From the NCBI RefSeq assembly GCF_040907265.1, contig NZ_JBFOHP010000002.1:620001-684000 (forward strand): DNA of 64,000 bases. Reading direction: 5' to 3'. The notes below the pieces were generated by a model that did no database searches, was not told where the DNA came from, and worked only from the letters and a program-made list of their open reading frames with translations. The stretch comes from Streptomyces sclerotialus. Lineage in GTDB: Bacteria; Actinomycetota; Actinomycetes; Streptomycetales; Streptomycetaceae. A program made the position numbers and the translations under genes. Every line of letters begins with the position of its first letter. The stretch's first letter is position 1. Positions 51,022 through 58,800 of the stretch are shown piece after piece.

Positions 51022-51063
51022 GCCGGTCACGGACGCGGCCAGGCCGGTCACGGACGCGGCCAG
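51022..51063. repeat. 21-base tandem duplication at the MarR gene 3' end
   Basis: Two identical 21-base units stand head to tail at 51022-51042 and 51043-51063 (beginning GCCGGTCACGG). The MarR stop codon lies in the second copy. The GGCGGATCCGCC palindrome at 51013-51024 lies directly next to it. Confidence 0.75.
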
Positions 51064-51503
51064 GGGCGGCCGCCGATGCGCTCTATGTCGGTGTTGAAGC
51101 GCCGCAGGTAGGAGGCGAAGGCCGCGATGTCCTCGTCCGGCCAGTCCACCATGATGTCGTCCAGGATGCGGACCAGGTCCTCGCGTTCCTCGTCGAGCAT
51201 CTGCGTGCCCTTGTCGGTGATGCGGAACTTACGGGCCATGCCTCCGGCGGGGTCGGGGATGCGCTCCACGAGTCCGGCGCGCATCGCCGCGGCGGTCTGC
51301 CGGTTGAGGGTGGAGGCGTCGAGGCCGAAGGCGTCGCTCAGCTCACCGATCGACATGGGCCCCTGCATGCGGATGCGGCTGAGGAGGATGTAGGCGCTGC
51401 GCTCCAGCGCGCCGTCCTTGTGCCGTCCGCCCCGCTTGTTCAAGAACGTGTGCCGGCTGAGCAGCATCTGCTCGTACTCGACCTCGTCCGTCGGCCTGAC
51501 CAT
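51048..51503 (-). CDS. MarR-family regulator
   Basis: A winged-helix MarR regulator, 151 residues from ATG 51503 (AGGAGG eight bases upstream) or 167 residues from ATG 51551 (GGAGG closer). The DNA-binding part is PMSIGELSDAFGLDASTLNRQTAAAMRAGLVERIPDPAGGMARKFRITDKG cut at the wing. Aromatic/hydrophobic N-terminal helices dimerise it. It is divergent from the broken MFS pump at 51.7 kb, the usual layout in which MarR represses its pump, and upstream of the Baeyer-Villiger operon, which it may now control instead. Effector unknown. Confidence 0.87.
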   Translation of the reverse strand: MVRPTDEVEYEQMLLSRHTFLNKRGGRHKDGALERSAYILLSRIRMQGPMSIGELSDAFGLDASTLNRQTAAAMRAGLVERIPDPAGGMARKFRITDKGTQMLDEEREDLVRILDDIMVDWPDEDIAAFASYLRRFNTDIERIGGRPWPRP

Positions 51504-51607
51504 GCGTCCGCCGCCTCCTGCTTTCCGCTCCTTGCCGCGCCGCCGACGCATCGCGCCTCCAGGTGGCTCCTTGTCGCCATCTTCTCACGAAGATGCATCA
51601 CGCACAC

Positions 51608-51642
51608 CATGTGGTCCATACATGCGACGTGTACGATGCACA
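51608..51642. promoter_or_regulatory. Candidate MarR operators
   Basis: Two dyads lie in the divergent MarR/MFS promoter region: CATGT-N7-ACATG (51608-51624), perfect, and TGTAC-GAT-GCACA (51630-51642) with one mismatch. Their size and place fit MarR sites controlling both directions. Confidence 0.4.
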
Positions 51643-51692
51643 TCGCTGCGGACGCCGTCATGGTGCCGCGAACACCGTCAAGGAGTCCCGCG

Positions 51693-52649
51693 ATGGACGC
51701 CCCCCGCTCCCCCTCCCGCCCCGGCGGCGTGGTCGCCACGCCGGCGGTCGCCGGCATCACGGCGGCGACCACCCAGACGCTGGTCACCCCGCTGCTGGCG
51801 GAGCTGCCGACGATCGTGCACACCACCGCCTCCGACGCCGCCTGGGTGATCACCGCCGCGCTGGTGGTGGGCGCCGTCTGCGTCCCCGTCTTCGGCCGGC
51901 TCGGCGACCTGGCGGGCAAGCGCAGGATGCTGCTCGTGTGCGCCGTGCCGCTGGTGGCGGGCTCGGTGGTGTGCGCCCTCTCCTCCTCGGTGGTGCCCAT
52001 GATCGCCGGACGCTGTCTGCAGGGCATGGGCATGGTGCCGCTGGGCATCGCCCTGGTCAGCGCCTCCATGGGCATCGGCGGTGGCCTGGGGCTGCCGGTC
52101 GCCGCCGCCGTCGCCCAGTACGCGAGCTGGCGCGCCCTCTTCTGGGGCTGCGCGGCCCCGGCCTGGTCTGCCTGCCGCTCGCTGTCTCCAAGGGCGCCGA
52201 CTGGGGCTGGAGTTCGGCCACCACGCTCGGCCTGTTCGCCGCCGCCGTCGTGGTACTGGCCCTCTGGGGCTGGGGTGGGCCTCGCGTACGGTGCGATGCC
52301 GGCCCTGATCATGAGCTCGGTGCCGCAGTCCGAGACCGCCGCCGCCAACGGCTTCAACACCCTCATGCGCTCGCTCGGCACCTCGGTCGGCGCCGCCGTG
52401 ACCGGCGTGGTACTCGCCCAGCTGACCACCACCATGGGCGGTCACACCGTCACCTCCGAGAGCGGCTTCCGCACCGGCCCGCTGGTCGGCTGCGGCATCG
52501 CACTGATCGCCGTCGCGGTCGCGGCCGCCATACCGGCCGCCCCCGCGCCGGGACCGAGGACGCCGGCCCGGCCACCGGAACCGACTCCGGACACCTCGCC
52601 TCCGCACCGCGGCACGGCTGACAGGCCCTCACCACAGCTCCCCTACTGA
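51693..52649 (+). pseudogene. Decayed DHA2-type MFS exporter (several internal deletions)
   Basis: The start is good (AAGGAGT before the ATG) and the first 110 residues are a normal exporter. Compared with the intact paralogue at 25353, about 15 residues are lost after PLGIALV, and a larger block (about 45 residues) is missing with a frameshift near 52145-52170. Another frame then carries SKGADWGWSSATTLGLFAAA, and all middle helices up to VGLAYGAMPALIMSSVPQSETAAANG are gone. The tail returns to the first frame and ends at 52649. The product would have too few helices to transport. Its MarR gene and promoter seem intact. Confidence 0.8.
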
Positions 52650-52665
52650 GAGGAACAGGGACTTC

Positions 52666-54516
52666 ATGCCCCACCCCCACAACCCGTCCGGCCCCGTCGC
52701 CGGCGACCGGGAACCGGAGATCGACGTCGCCGCCCTCCGGGCCCGCTACCAGGCCGAACGGGACCGCAGGATCCGGCCGGAGGGCGGCCGCCAGTACCAG
52801 CCCGTCACCGGCCGGTTCGGCTACTACGACGAGGACCCGTACGCCGATGCGGCGCCCGCCCGGGAACCGCTGCACGACAAGGTCGAGGTGGTCGTCGTCG
52901 GCGGCGGCTTCGGCGGACTGCTCGCCGGTGCCCGCCTGCGCCAGGCGGGCGTGGAGTCGATCCGGGTGATCGAGAAGGGCGGCGACTTCGGCGGCACCTG
53001 GTACTGGAACCGGTACCCCGGCATCCACTGCGACATCGAGTCCTACATCTACCTGCCGCTGCTGGAGGAGGTCGGCTACGTCCCGAAGTGGAAGTACGCG
53101 CCGGGCGAGGAGATCCGGCAGCACGCGAAGGCCATCGGCCGGACCTTCGACCTCTACCGCGACGCCGTCTTCCAGACCCGGGTGACCGGTCTGCGCTGGG
53201 CCGACGACGCGGACGAGTGGCTGGTGAGCACCGACCGGGAGGACCGGATACGGGCCCGGTACGTGATCACGGCGAGCGGCACGCTCAGCGAGGCCAAGCT
53301 CCCCGGCATCCCCGGGATCGAGACCTTCCGGGGACACACCTTCCACACCAGCCGCTGGGACTACGCGTACACCGGCGGCGACGCCGACGGAAACCTGCAC
53401 AAGCTCGCCGACAAGCGCGTCGCCCTGATCGGCACGGGCGCGACGGCCATCCAGTGCGTGCCCCATCTCGGCGCCGACGCACAGCAGTTGTACGTGTTCC
53501 AGCGCACGCCCTCCTCCGTCGACGTACGCGGCAACCGTCCCACCGACCCCGAGTGGGCGGCCTCCCTCTCCCCCGGCTGGACGCGGCGCCGCAGGGACAA
53601 CTTCCTCACCCTCGTCACCGGTGGCCGGGCCGACGAGGACCTGGTCGACGACGGCTGGACCAGCAGCGCCCGCCTCCAGCAGAAGCTCATCCCGAGCGAC
53701 AGCTACCAGGACGTGCCGCCCGAGGAGCGGGAGCGCGCCTACGAGCTCGCCGACTTCCAGAAGATGAACGAGATCCGGGCCCGGGTCGACGCCGTCGTCA
53801 CGGACCCGGCGACGGCCGAGCTGCTCAAGCCGTGGTACCGCTACATGTGCAAGCGGCCCACGTTCAGCGACCACTACCTCCAGACCTTCAACCGGCCCAA
53901 CGTCACGCTGGTCGACACCGCCGACCACCACGGCGTGGAGCGGATCACCGAGAACGCCGTCGTGGTCGGCGGCACCTCCTACGAGGTCGACTGCATCATC
54001 TTCGGCACCGGGTTCCAGGTCGGTGTCTCCGGCATCACCTCCGGACGGCTGCCGGTCCAGGGCAGGGGCGGCATCACCCTGCCCGAGGCGTGGCGGGAGG
54101 GCCCCCGGACGCTGCACGGCTTCTACAGCCACGGCTTCCCCAACCTCTTCCAGCTCGGGCCGCTCCAGAACGCCGCCTCCGTGAACTTCGTGCACGTCCT
54201 CGACGAGCAGGCGACACACGTCGCCGAGGTCATCGCGGCGGCACGCGCACGGCAGGCCCGGTATGTGGAGCCGACCGCGGAGGCCGAGGCCGCATGGGTC
54301 GCCACGATCCGCGAGAAGGCCCCTGACCTGTACAGGTTCCAGGCCGAGTGCACCCCCGGCTACTACAACAACGAGGGCATGCCGAGGAAGCGCAGCGAGT
54401 CGTACGGGGACGGCCCCGTCGCCTTCCACGCGCTGCTCCGGGACTGGCGCGCGGGCGGCGGCATGCGCGACGTCCTCGTCGACGCCGGGCCGGACGAGGC
54501 CGAGGAGGGACGATGA
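52666..54516 (+). CDS. Baeyer-Villiger (FAD/NADPH) monooxygenase
   Basis: A 616-residue flavin monooxygenase converting a ketone to an ester or lactone. The FAD motif GGGFGG is at 79-84, the BVMO fingerprint FRGHTFHTSRWDY at 221-233, and the NADPH motif GTGATA at 256-261. A 70-residue N-terminal extension resembles steroid/cyclopentadecanone-type enzymes with long N-termini. GAGAGGAA precedes the ATG. Its stop overlaps the SMP-30 gene start (ATGA), and that gene overlaps an SDR, so three coupled genes could take an alcohol to ketone to lactone to hydroxy acid. The actual substrate is not readable. Confidence 0.9.
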   Translation: MPHPHNPSGPVAGDREPEIDVAALRARYQAERDRRIRPEGGRQYQPVTGRFGYYDEDPYADAAPAREPLHDKVEVVVVGGGFGGLLAGARLRQAGVESIRVIEKGGDFGGTWYWNRYPGIHCDIESYIYLPLLEEVGYVPKWKYAPGEEIRQHAKAIGRTFDLYRDAVFQTRVTGLRWADDADEWLVSTDREDRIRARYVITASGTLSEAKLPGIPGIETFRGHTFHTSRWDYAYTGGDADGNLHKLADKRVALIGTGATAIQCVPHLGADAQQLYVFQRTPSSVDVRGNRPTDPEWAASLSPGWTRRRRDNFLTLVTGGRADEDLVDDGWTSSARLQQKLIPSDSYQDVPPEERERAYELADFQKMNEIRARVDAVVTDPATAELLKPWYRYMCKRPTFSDHYLQTFNRPNVTLVDTADHHGVERITENAVVVGGTSYEVDCIIFGTGFQVGVSGITSGRLPVQGRGGITLPEAWREGPRTLHGFYSHGFPNLFQLGPLQNAASVNFVHVLDEQATHVAEVIAAARARQARYVEPTAEAEAAWVATIREKAPDLYRFQAECTPGYYNNEGMPRKRSESYGDGPVAFHALLRDWRAGGGMRDVLVDAGPDEAEEGR

Positions 54517-56180
54517 CGGCGGAGCATCCCAGCCGGTACGGCGGGACCGCGGCGGTACCGGCCTCGGACACCTGGGACGTGCGACGGCTCAACCTGCCGA
54601 GCCCGCTGTGGGGTTCGAACGGGGTCGCGTTCGGGCCCGACGGGCGGCTGTACGCGGCGCAGTTCCTGGCGGGGCAGATCAGCGCGGTGGACCCGGCCAC
54701 CGGTGACGTCGAGACGGTGGTCCCGATGGACGGCCCCGTGCAGTCACCGGACGACCTCGCCTTCGGGGCGGACGGCTCGATGTTCATCACCGACCTGGTG
54801 CCGGGACGGGTGTGGCGCCGCAGCCCGCAGGGCGCGTACACCCTCGTCTCGGACCAGGTGAAGGTGCCCAACGGCATCACCTGCATCGGCAACCGGCTGT
54901 TCGTCAACGAGATGCGGATGAACGGCCGGCTGCTGGAACTGTTCCCCGACGGCGACGACGCCCCGAAGGTACTCACCGAGGGGCTGGCCCTGGGCAACGC
55001 GATGCAGCTCGGGCCCGACGGCCACCTGTACTACCCGCACATGGTGACGGGGCAGGTCTGGCGCATACCCCCCGACGGCGGGGCACCCGAACTGGTCGCG
55101 GAGGACGTGCACGAACCGGTCGCGGTCCGCTTCGACCAGGGCGGCGTCCTGATGGTCCTGTCCCGGGGCGCCGCGGGCATCGTGACCCGTATCGACCTGC
55201 ACGGCACCGGCTCCCGGTCCGTCGTCACCAGTGGTCTCGTCGGGCTCGACAACGCCGCTTTCGACGGCGAGAACCGGATGTTCGTCTCCAGCTTCGCCAC
55301 CGGCGGCATCACCGAGCTGCGCCCCGACGGCCGGACGCGGGAGATCGTGCCCCGCGGTCTCGACGGGCCCTTCGGGGTCACCGTCGACCTGGCGGGCACG
55401 GTGTACGCGGCCGACCACTACCGGGTGGCCGGCCCGGAGAGCCGTGCGGCGGACGGCACGGACTACGTGCGCACGCACGTCCTGCGGCCGTTCGCGCACG
55501 GCATCAGCACCGAGGGCGGGCTCCTGCACCTCACCTCGCAGTACGGCGAGGTCACGACCTACGACCCCGGCGACGGGACGACCCGGGTCCGGGCCAGTGG
55601 TCTGCGACGGCCCACGGGCATCTCCGCGCGGCCGGACGGCACCCTGGTGGTCGCCGAGGCGGACGCCGGGCGGATAGTGGCCGTCGGCACGGACGACACC
55701 GTCACCGAGCTCGCCGGCGGACTCGACCGCCCCGTGGACGTGGCGTTCGACGCCGAGGAGCGCTGCTACGTGAGCGACGAGCGGCGCGGAGCGGTCCTCA
55801 GGATCGACGGCGGACAGGCCGTCACCGTCGCGGACGGGCTCGAAGCACCGCAGGGCCTGGCGGTGCTGGGAGACGAGGTCTTCGTCGTGGAGACCGGCTC
55901 GCGGAAGCTGCGGGCCGTCTCGCTCACCACCGGGGAGCACCGGACCGACGCGGAGGACCTGCCCGTCGGGCTGCCGCCGGGCACCGGACCCCGTACCGAA
56001 CCCGCGCTGTTCACGAACGGCATGCCCGGTGTGCCGCGGCCGTTCGCCGGACTCACCGCGGCCCCCGACGGTTCCCTGCTCCTCTCGGCCAACGGAGAGG
56101 GCACCGTACTGCGCCTGACGCCCCGCGCGGGCACCACCGTTCACCGTGCCGGAAGTTCCGGCGGAGAGGAAACATCATGA
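54513..56180 (+). CDS. SMP-30/gluconolactonase-like beta-propeller protein
   Basis: A 555-residue protein made of repeated NHL/SMP-30-type blades (GSNGVAFGPDGRLYAAQF, GPFGVTVDLAGTVYAADH, RPTGISARPDGTLVVAEA). It is nearly twice the size of typical lactonases (about 300), suggesting two propellers or one large propeller. There is no signal peptide, so it is cytoplasmic. Neighbours on both sides are coupled by ATGA overlaps. In context it probably hydrolyses the lactone made by the monooxygenase, but a non-enzymatic binding role is possible. GAGGAGGG precedes the ATG. Confidence 0.8.
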   Translation: MTAEHPSRYGGTAAVPASDTWDVRRLNLPSPLWGSNGVAFGPDGRLYAAQFLAGQISAVDPATGDVETVVPMDGPVQSPDDLAFGADGSMFITDLVPGRVWRRSPQGAYTLVSDQVKVPNGITCIGNRLFVNEMRMNGRLLELFPDGDDAPKVLTEGLALGNAMQLGPDGHLYYPHMVTGQVWRIPPDGGAPELVAEDVHEPVAVRFDQGGVLMVLSRGAAGIVTRIDLHGTGSRSVVTSGLVGLDNAAFDGENRMFVSSFATGGITELRPDGRTREIVPRGLDGPFGVTVDLAGTVYAADHYRVAGPESRAADGTDYVRTHVLRPFAHGISTEGGLLHLTSQYGEVTTYDPGDGTTRVRASGLRRPTGISARPDGTLVVAEADAGRIVAVGTDDTVTELAGGLDRPVDVAFDAEERCYVSDERRGAVLRIDGGQAVTVADGLEAPQGLAVLGDEVFVVETGSRKLRAVSLTTGEHRTDAEDLPVGLPPGTGPRTEPALFTNGMPGVPRPFAGLTAAPDGSLLLSANGEGTVLRLTPRAGTTVHRAGSSGGEETS

Positions 56181-56944
56181 CGCATGCGGGACTGGCAGGG
56201 CGCGGTGTCGTCGTCACCGGAGCCGCCTCCGGCATCGGCCGGGCAGCGGCCCTGAAGTTCGCCGGGGCCGGCGCCCGGGTACTGGTCGCCGACCTGAACC
56301 GGGAAGGCGCCGAGGAGGTCGTCCGCGAGATCGAGAAGTCCGGGGGGACGGCACTCGCCGTCGCCGGTGACCTCAGCGACCAGCAGGTGGTGGACACCGT
56401 CGTCGAGCGGGCCGTCGAGGCGCTCGGCGGGCTGGACGTCCTGGTGAACAACGCCGGGATCATGGACCGGATGTCCGCGCTGGGCGAGACCGGCGACGCG
56501 GAGTGGGAGCGGGTCGTACGGATCAACCTGACCGCGCCCTTCCTTTTGACGCGGGCGGCGCTGCCGCACATGCTCGGAGCCGGGCGCGGCTCGATCATCT
56601 TCACGGCCTCCGAGGCCGCCCTGCGCGGGGGCGCGGCCGGTGCCGCCTACACCGCCTCGAAGCACGGTGTGGTCGGCCTGGTGAAGAGCCTCGCCGTGAT
56701 GTACCGGAAGCAGGGCATACGGGCCAACGCCATAGCCCCCGGCCCCACCGCGACCAGCATCAGCGTCGACGCGGCGCCGGACGCCCACGGCCCCACCGTG
56801 ATCGGCCAGTTGATCGGTGCGAACATCGGCCGGCTGGGCAGCGCGGAGGAGCAGGCCGACGCCATCGTCTTCCTGGCCTCCGACGCCGCGGCGTTCGTCA
56901 ACGGCGCCGTCCTGCCGGTCGACGACGGCTGGGCCGCCGTCTGA
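56177..56944 (+). CDS. Short-chain dehydrogenase/reductase (SDR)
   Basis: A 255-residue classical SDR that interconverts alcohol and ketone with NAD(P). The Rossmann motif TGAASGIG is at 14-21, NNAG at 91-94, and catalytic S145, Y158 and K162 are present. D39 in LVADLN favours NAD(H). It starts within the SMP-30 stop (ATGA) after GAGAGGAAA. It probably makes the ketone for the Baeyer-Villiger enzyme. A strong hairpin terminator follows the gene. Confidence 0.92.
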   Translation: MTHAGLAGRGVVVTGAASGIGRAAALKFAGAGARVLVADLNREGAEEVVREIEKSGGTALAVAGDLSDQQVVDTVVERAVEALGGLDVLVNNAGIMDRMSALGETGDAEWERVVRINLTAPFLLTRAALPHMLGAGRGSIIFTASEAALRGGAAGAAYTASKHGVVGLVKSLAVMYRKQGIRANAIAPGPTATSISVDAAPDAHGPTVIGQLIGANIGRLGSAEEQADAIVFLASDAAAFVNGAVLPVDDGWAAV

Positions 56945-56960
56945 TGCGAGGACGCCGCAC

Positions 56961-56999
56961 GGGGCCGTGCCGCGCGAGTGCTTCGCGCGGCACGGCCCC
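56961..56999. terminator. Strong bidirectional hairpin terminator
   Basis: A perfect 17-bp GC stem (left arm GGGGCCGTGCCGCGCGA) with a 5-base loop, between the convergent SDR and epoxide-hydrolase genes. It serves both strands. Confidence 0.85.
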
Positions 57000-57019
57000 C
57001 GCCTGCGCCGGCCTGCGGG

Positions 57020-58006
57020 TCAGTCCTCCTTCGGCAGGTGGCCGAGGAAGTCCAGCAGCGCCTCGTTGACCTCGTCCGGGCGCTCCTGCTGGGTCCAGTG
57101 ACCGCAGCCGGGCAGCATCACCTTGCGGTGCAGCTTCGGGGCGACGGTTTCGAGCGAGTCGATGATCCGGTCGATGCCGTGCAGCGAGGTGACCATGTCC
57201 CGGTCGCCGGTGACGTACAGCGCCGGTACGTCGATGCCGCGGCCGCGGAAGACGGCGAGGAGTTCGTTGTTGCGCCCGATGTTGCGGTACCAGTTGAGGG
57301 GCCCGGTGAAGGCCCGGTCCCCGTGGTGCGCGTAGTCGCGCGCGAAGGCGTCGATGTCGTCCTCGGTGAGCCAGGAGGGCAGTTCGGGGTCCGGCCCTGT
57401 GCCGAGCAGCGGGGTGTTCTCGGGAACGACCCAGGGACGCGGCGGGTTGTTGGCCGGATTGTCGCCCGAACCGTTGAACAGCATCCGGCGGAAGGTCGAG
57501 GGGAGGTCCCGGGCCAGCTCGGCGTCGGCGACGCCGGGCTGCTGGAAGTAGACCTGGTAGTAGCGGTCGCCGTACTGCTTCCGGGTGACCGACGGCGGGG
57601 CCAGGCCGGCGGGCAGCACGGGCGGGACGCTGAGTCCGGCGACGGCCCGTACGACGTCCGGGCGGAGCATGGCCGTCGTCCAGGCGACCGGTGCGCCCCA
57701 GTCGTGGCCGACGACCACGGCCCGCTCCTCGCCGAGCGCGTGGATCAGCCCGATCACGTCGCCGGTGAGGTGCAGCAGGCTGTACGCGTCGGCGTCGGCG
57801 GGCTGGTCACTGCGGGCGTACCCGCGCTGGTCGGGGGCGACGACGCGGTACCCGGCCTCGACCAGCGGCGCGAACTGGTGACGCCAGGAGTACCAGCTCT
57901 CCGGGAAGCCGTGCAGCAGGACGACCAGCGGTCCCCGGCCCTGCTCGGCGATGTGCAGCTTGACCCCGTTGACCTCGACGAAGCGGTGCTCGATCTCGGC
58001 AGTCAC
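57020..58006 (-). CDS. Epoxide hydrolase-type alpha/beta hydrolase
   Basis: A 328-residue alpha/beta hydrolase like EphA-type epoxide hydrolases. The oxyanion motif HGFPESWYSWRHQ is at about 32-44, the nucleophile is D102 in GHDWGAP, and H303 lies in GCGHWTQQE. Lid tyrosines are in YGDRYYQVYFQ. The nucleophile is Asp rather than Ser, which excludes ordinary esterases. GTG 58006 is preceded by GGAGGACAT; the upstream frame to 58066 is unneeded. It converges on the monooxygenase operon and is divergent from the CGNR regulator, which may control it. Confidence 0.87.
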   Translation of the reverse strand: MTAEIEHRFVEVNGVKLHIAEQGRGPLVVLLHGFPESWYSWRHQFAPLVEAGYRVVAPDQRGYARSDQPADADAYSLLHLTGDVIGLIHALGEERAVVVGHDWGAPVAWTTAMLRPDVVRAVAGLSVPPVLPAGLAPPSVTRKQYGDRYYQVYFQQPGVADAELARDLPSTFRRMLFNGSGDNPANNPPRPWVVPENTPLLGTGPDPELPSWLTEDDIDAFARDYAHHGDRAFTGPLNWYRNIGRNNELLAVFRGRGIDVPALYVTGDRDMVTSLHGIDRIIDSLETVAPKLHRKVMLPGCGHWTQQERPDEVNEALLDFLGHLPKED

Positions 58007-58056
58007 ATGTCCTCCTGCGTACGTCTGGACAGTGCGGTCCGGGCCGGCCCCGGACG

Positions 58057-58113
58057 ACATGAGCAAAAGCTTACGCTCATGTCACCCACTCATGTCACCC
58101 GCCCATGTCGCCA
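58057..58113. promoter_or_regulatory. Dyad and three 13-base iterons in the epoxide-hydrolase/CGNR promoter
   Basis: An 8-bp inverted repeat ACATGAGC-N10-GCTCATGT (58057-58082) overlaps the first of three tandem 13-base units, GCTCATGTCACCC, ACTCATGTCACCC and GCCCATGTCGCCA. Tandem operator-like iterons between divergent genes fit a regulator binding side by side, possibly the CGNR protein. Confidence 0.6.
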
Positions 58114-58148
58114 GGTGCCCGGCCCGCACGTGCGCGTACGATGGAGGC

Positions 58149-58769
58149 ATGAACTGGCCGGCCACCGAGCGTTACTACCCCACTGCCGTGCCCGGCGGCC
58201 TCGGCCTCGTCCAGGACCTGCTCAACACGGCGTCCGGCGGACGCCCACGTCGCCCCGACCTCCTGGCCGAGGCGGCGGACGCACAGGAGTGGGCCACGAC
58301 GGCGCTGCGCTCCTGGGCCGCGGGCACCGGCCGCGCCCGGGTGCGGCTGACGCTCACCGAGGAGGACCTGCCGCACCTCCGGCGGCTGCGGGAACAGCTG
58401 CGGCGAGCCCTGGCCGGCCGCCACGACGCCGCCGGCGGCGACACCGTGCGCTTCACCTCGTGCCTGCTCCAGGTGAGCCTGCACGGTGACGCGACGCTCA
58501 CCGCCGAACCCGAGGGCGAGGGCTGGCGCTGGCTGACCTCGACCGTACTGGGCGAAGCACTGCTGGCACAGGCCACCGGGACCTGGCAGCGACTGAAGAT
58601 CTGCCGCAACGAGAAGTGCGGCGGCGCGTTCTACGACCGTTCCCGCAACAACAGCGGCGTCTGGCACGCCACGCGCGGCTGCGGCAACGCCGCCAACCTC
58701 CGCGCCTCCCGGCAGCGCCGCCGTGCGCGCGAACGCGAGAACGAGCAGACCGGCACACCGGGCGGCTGA
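58149..58769 (+). CDS. ABATE / CGNR zinc-finger regulator
   Basis: A 206-residue protein with an N-terminal ABATE domain (about 15-140) and a C-terminal CGNR zinc finger (ICRNEKCGGAFYDRSRNN, WHATRGCGNAANLRASRQRR), found in actinobacterial stress-responsive regulators. Three finger Cys residues are visible, and the motif C-G-N-A replaces the eponymous CGNR. The ATG has no spaced ribosome-binding site, but TACGAT six bases upstream fits a leaderless transcript. It is divergent from the epoxide hydrolase. Ligand unknown. Confidence 0.85.
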   Translation: MNWPATERYYPTAVPGGLGLVQDLLNTASGGRPRRPDLLAEAADAQEWATTALRSWAAGTGRARVRLTLTEEDLPHLRRLREQLRRALAGRHDAAGGDTVRFTSCLLQVSLHGDATLTAEPEGEGWRWLTSTVLGEALLAQATGTWQRLKICRNEKCGGAFYDRSRNNSGVWHATRGCGNAANLRASRQRRRARERENEQTGTPGG

Positions 58770-58800
58770 CGGCGGCCGTCGCCCGGTGCGGCCTGCGGCG

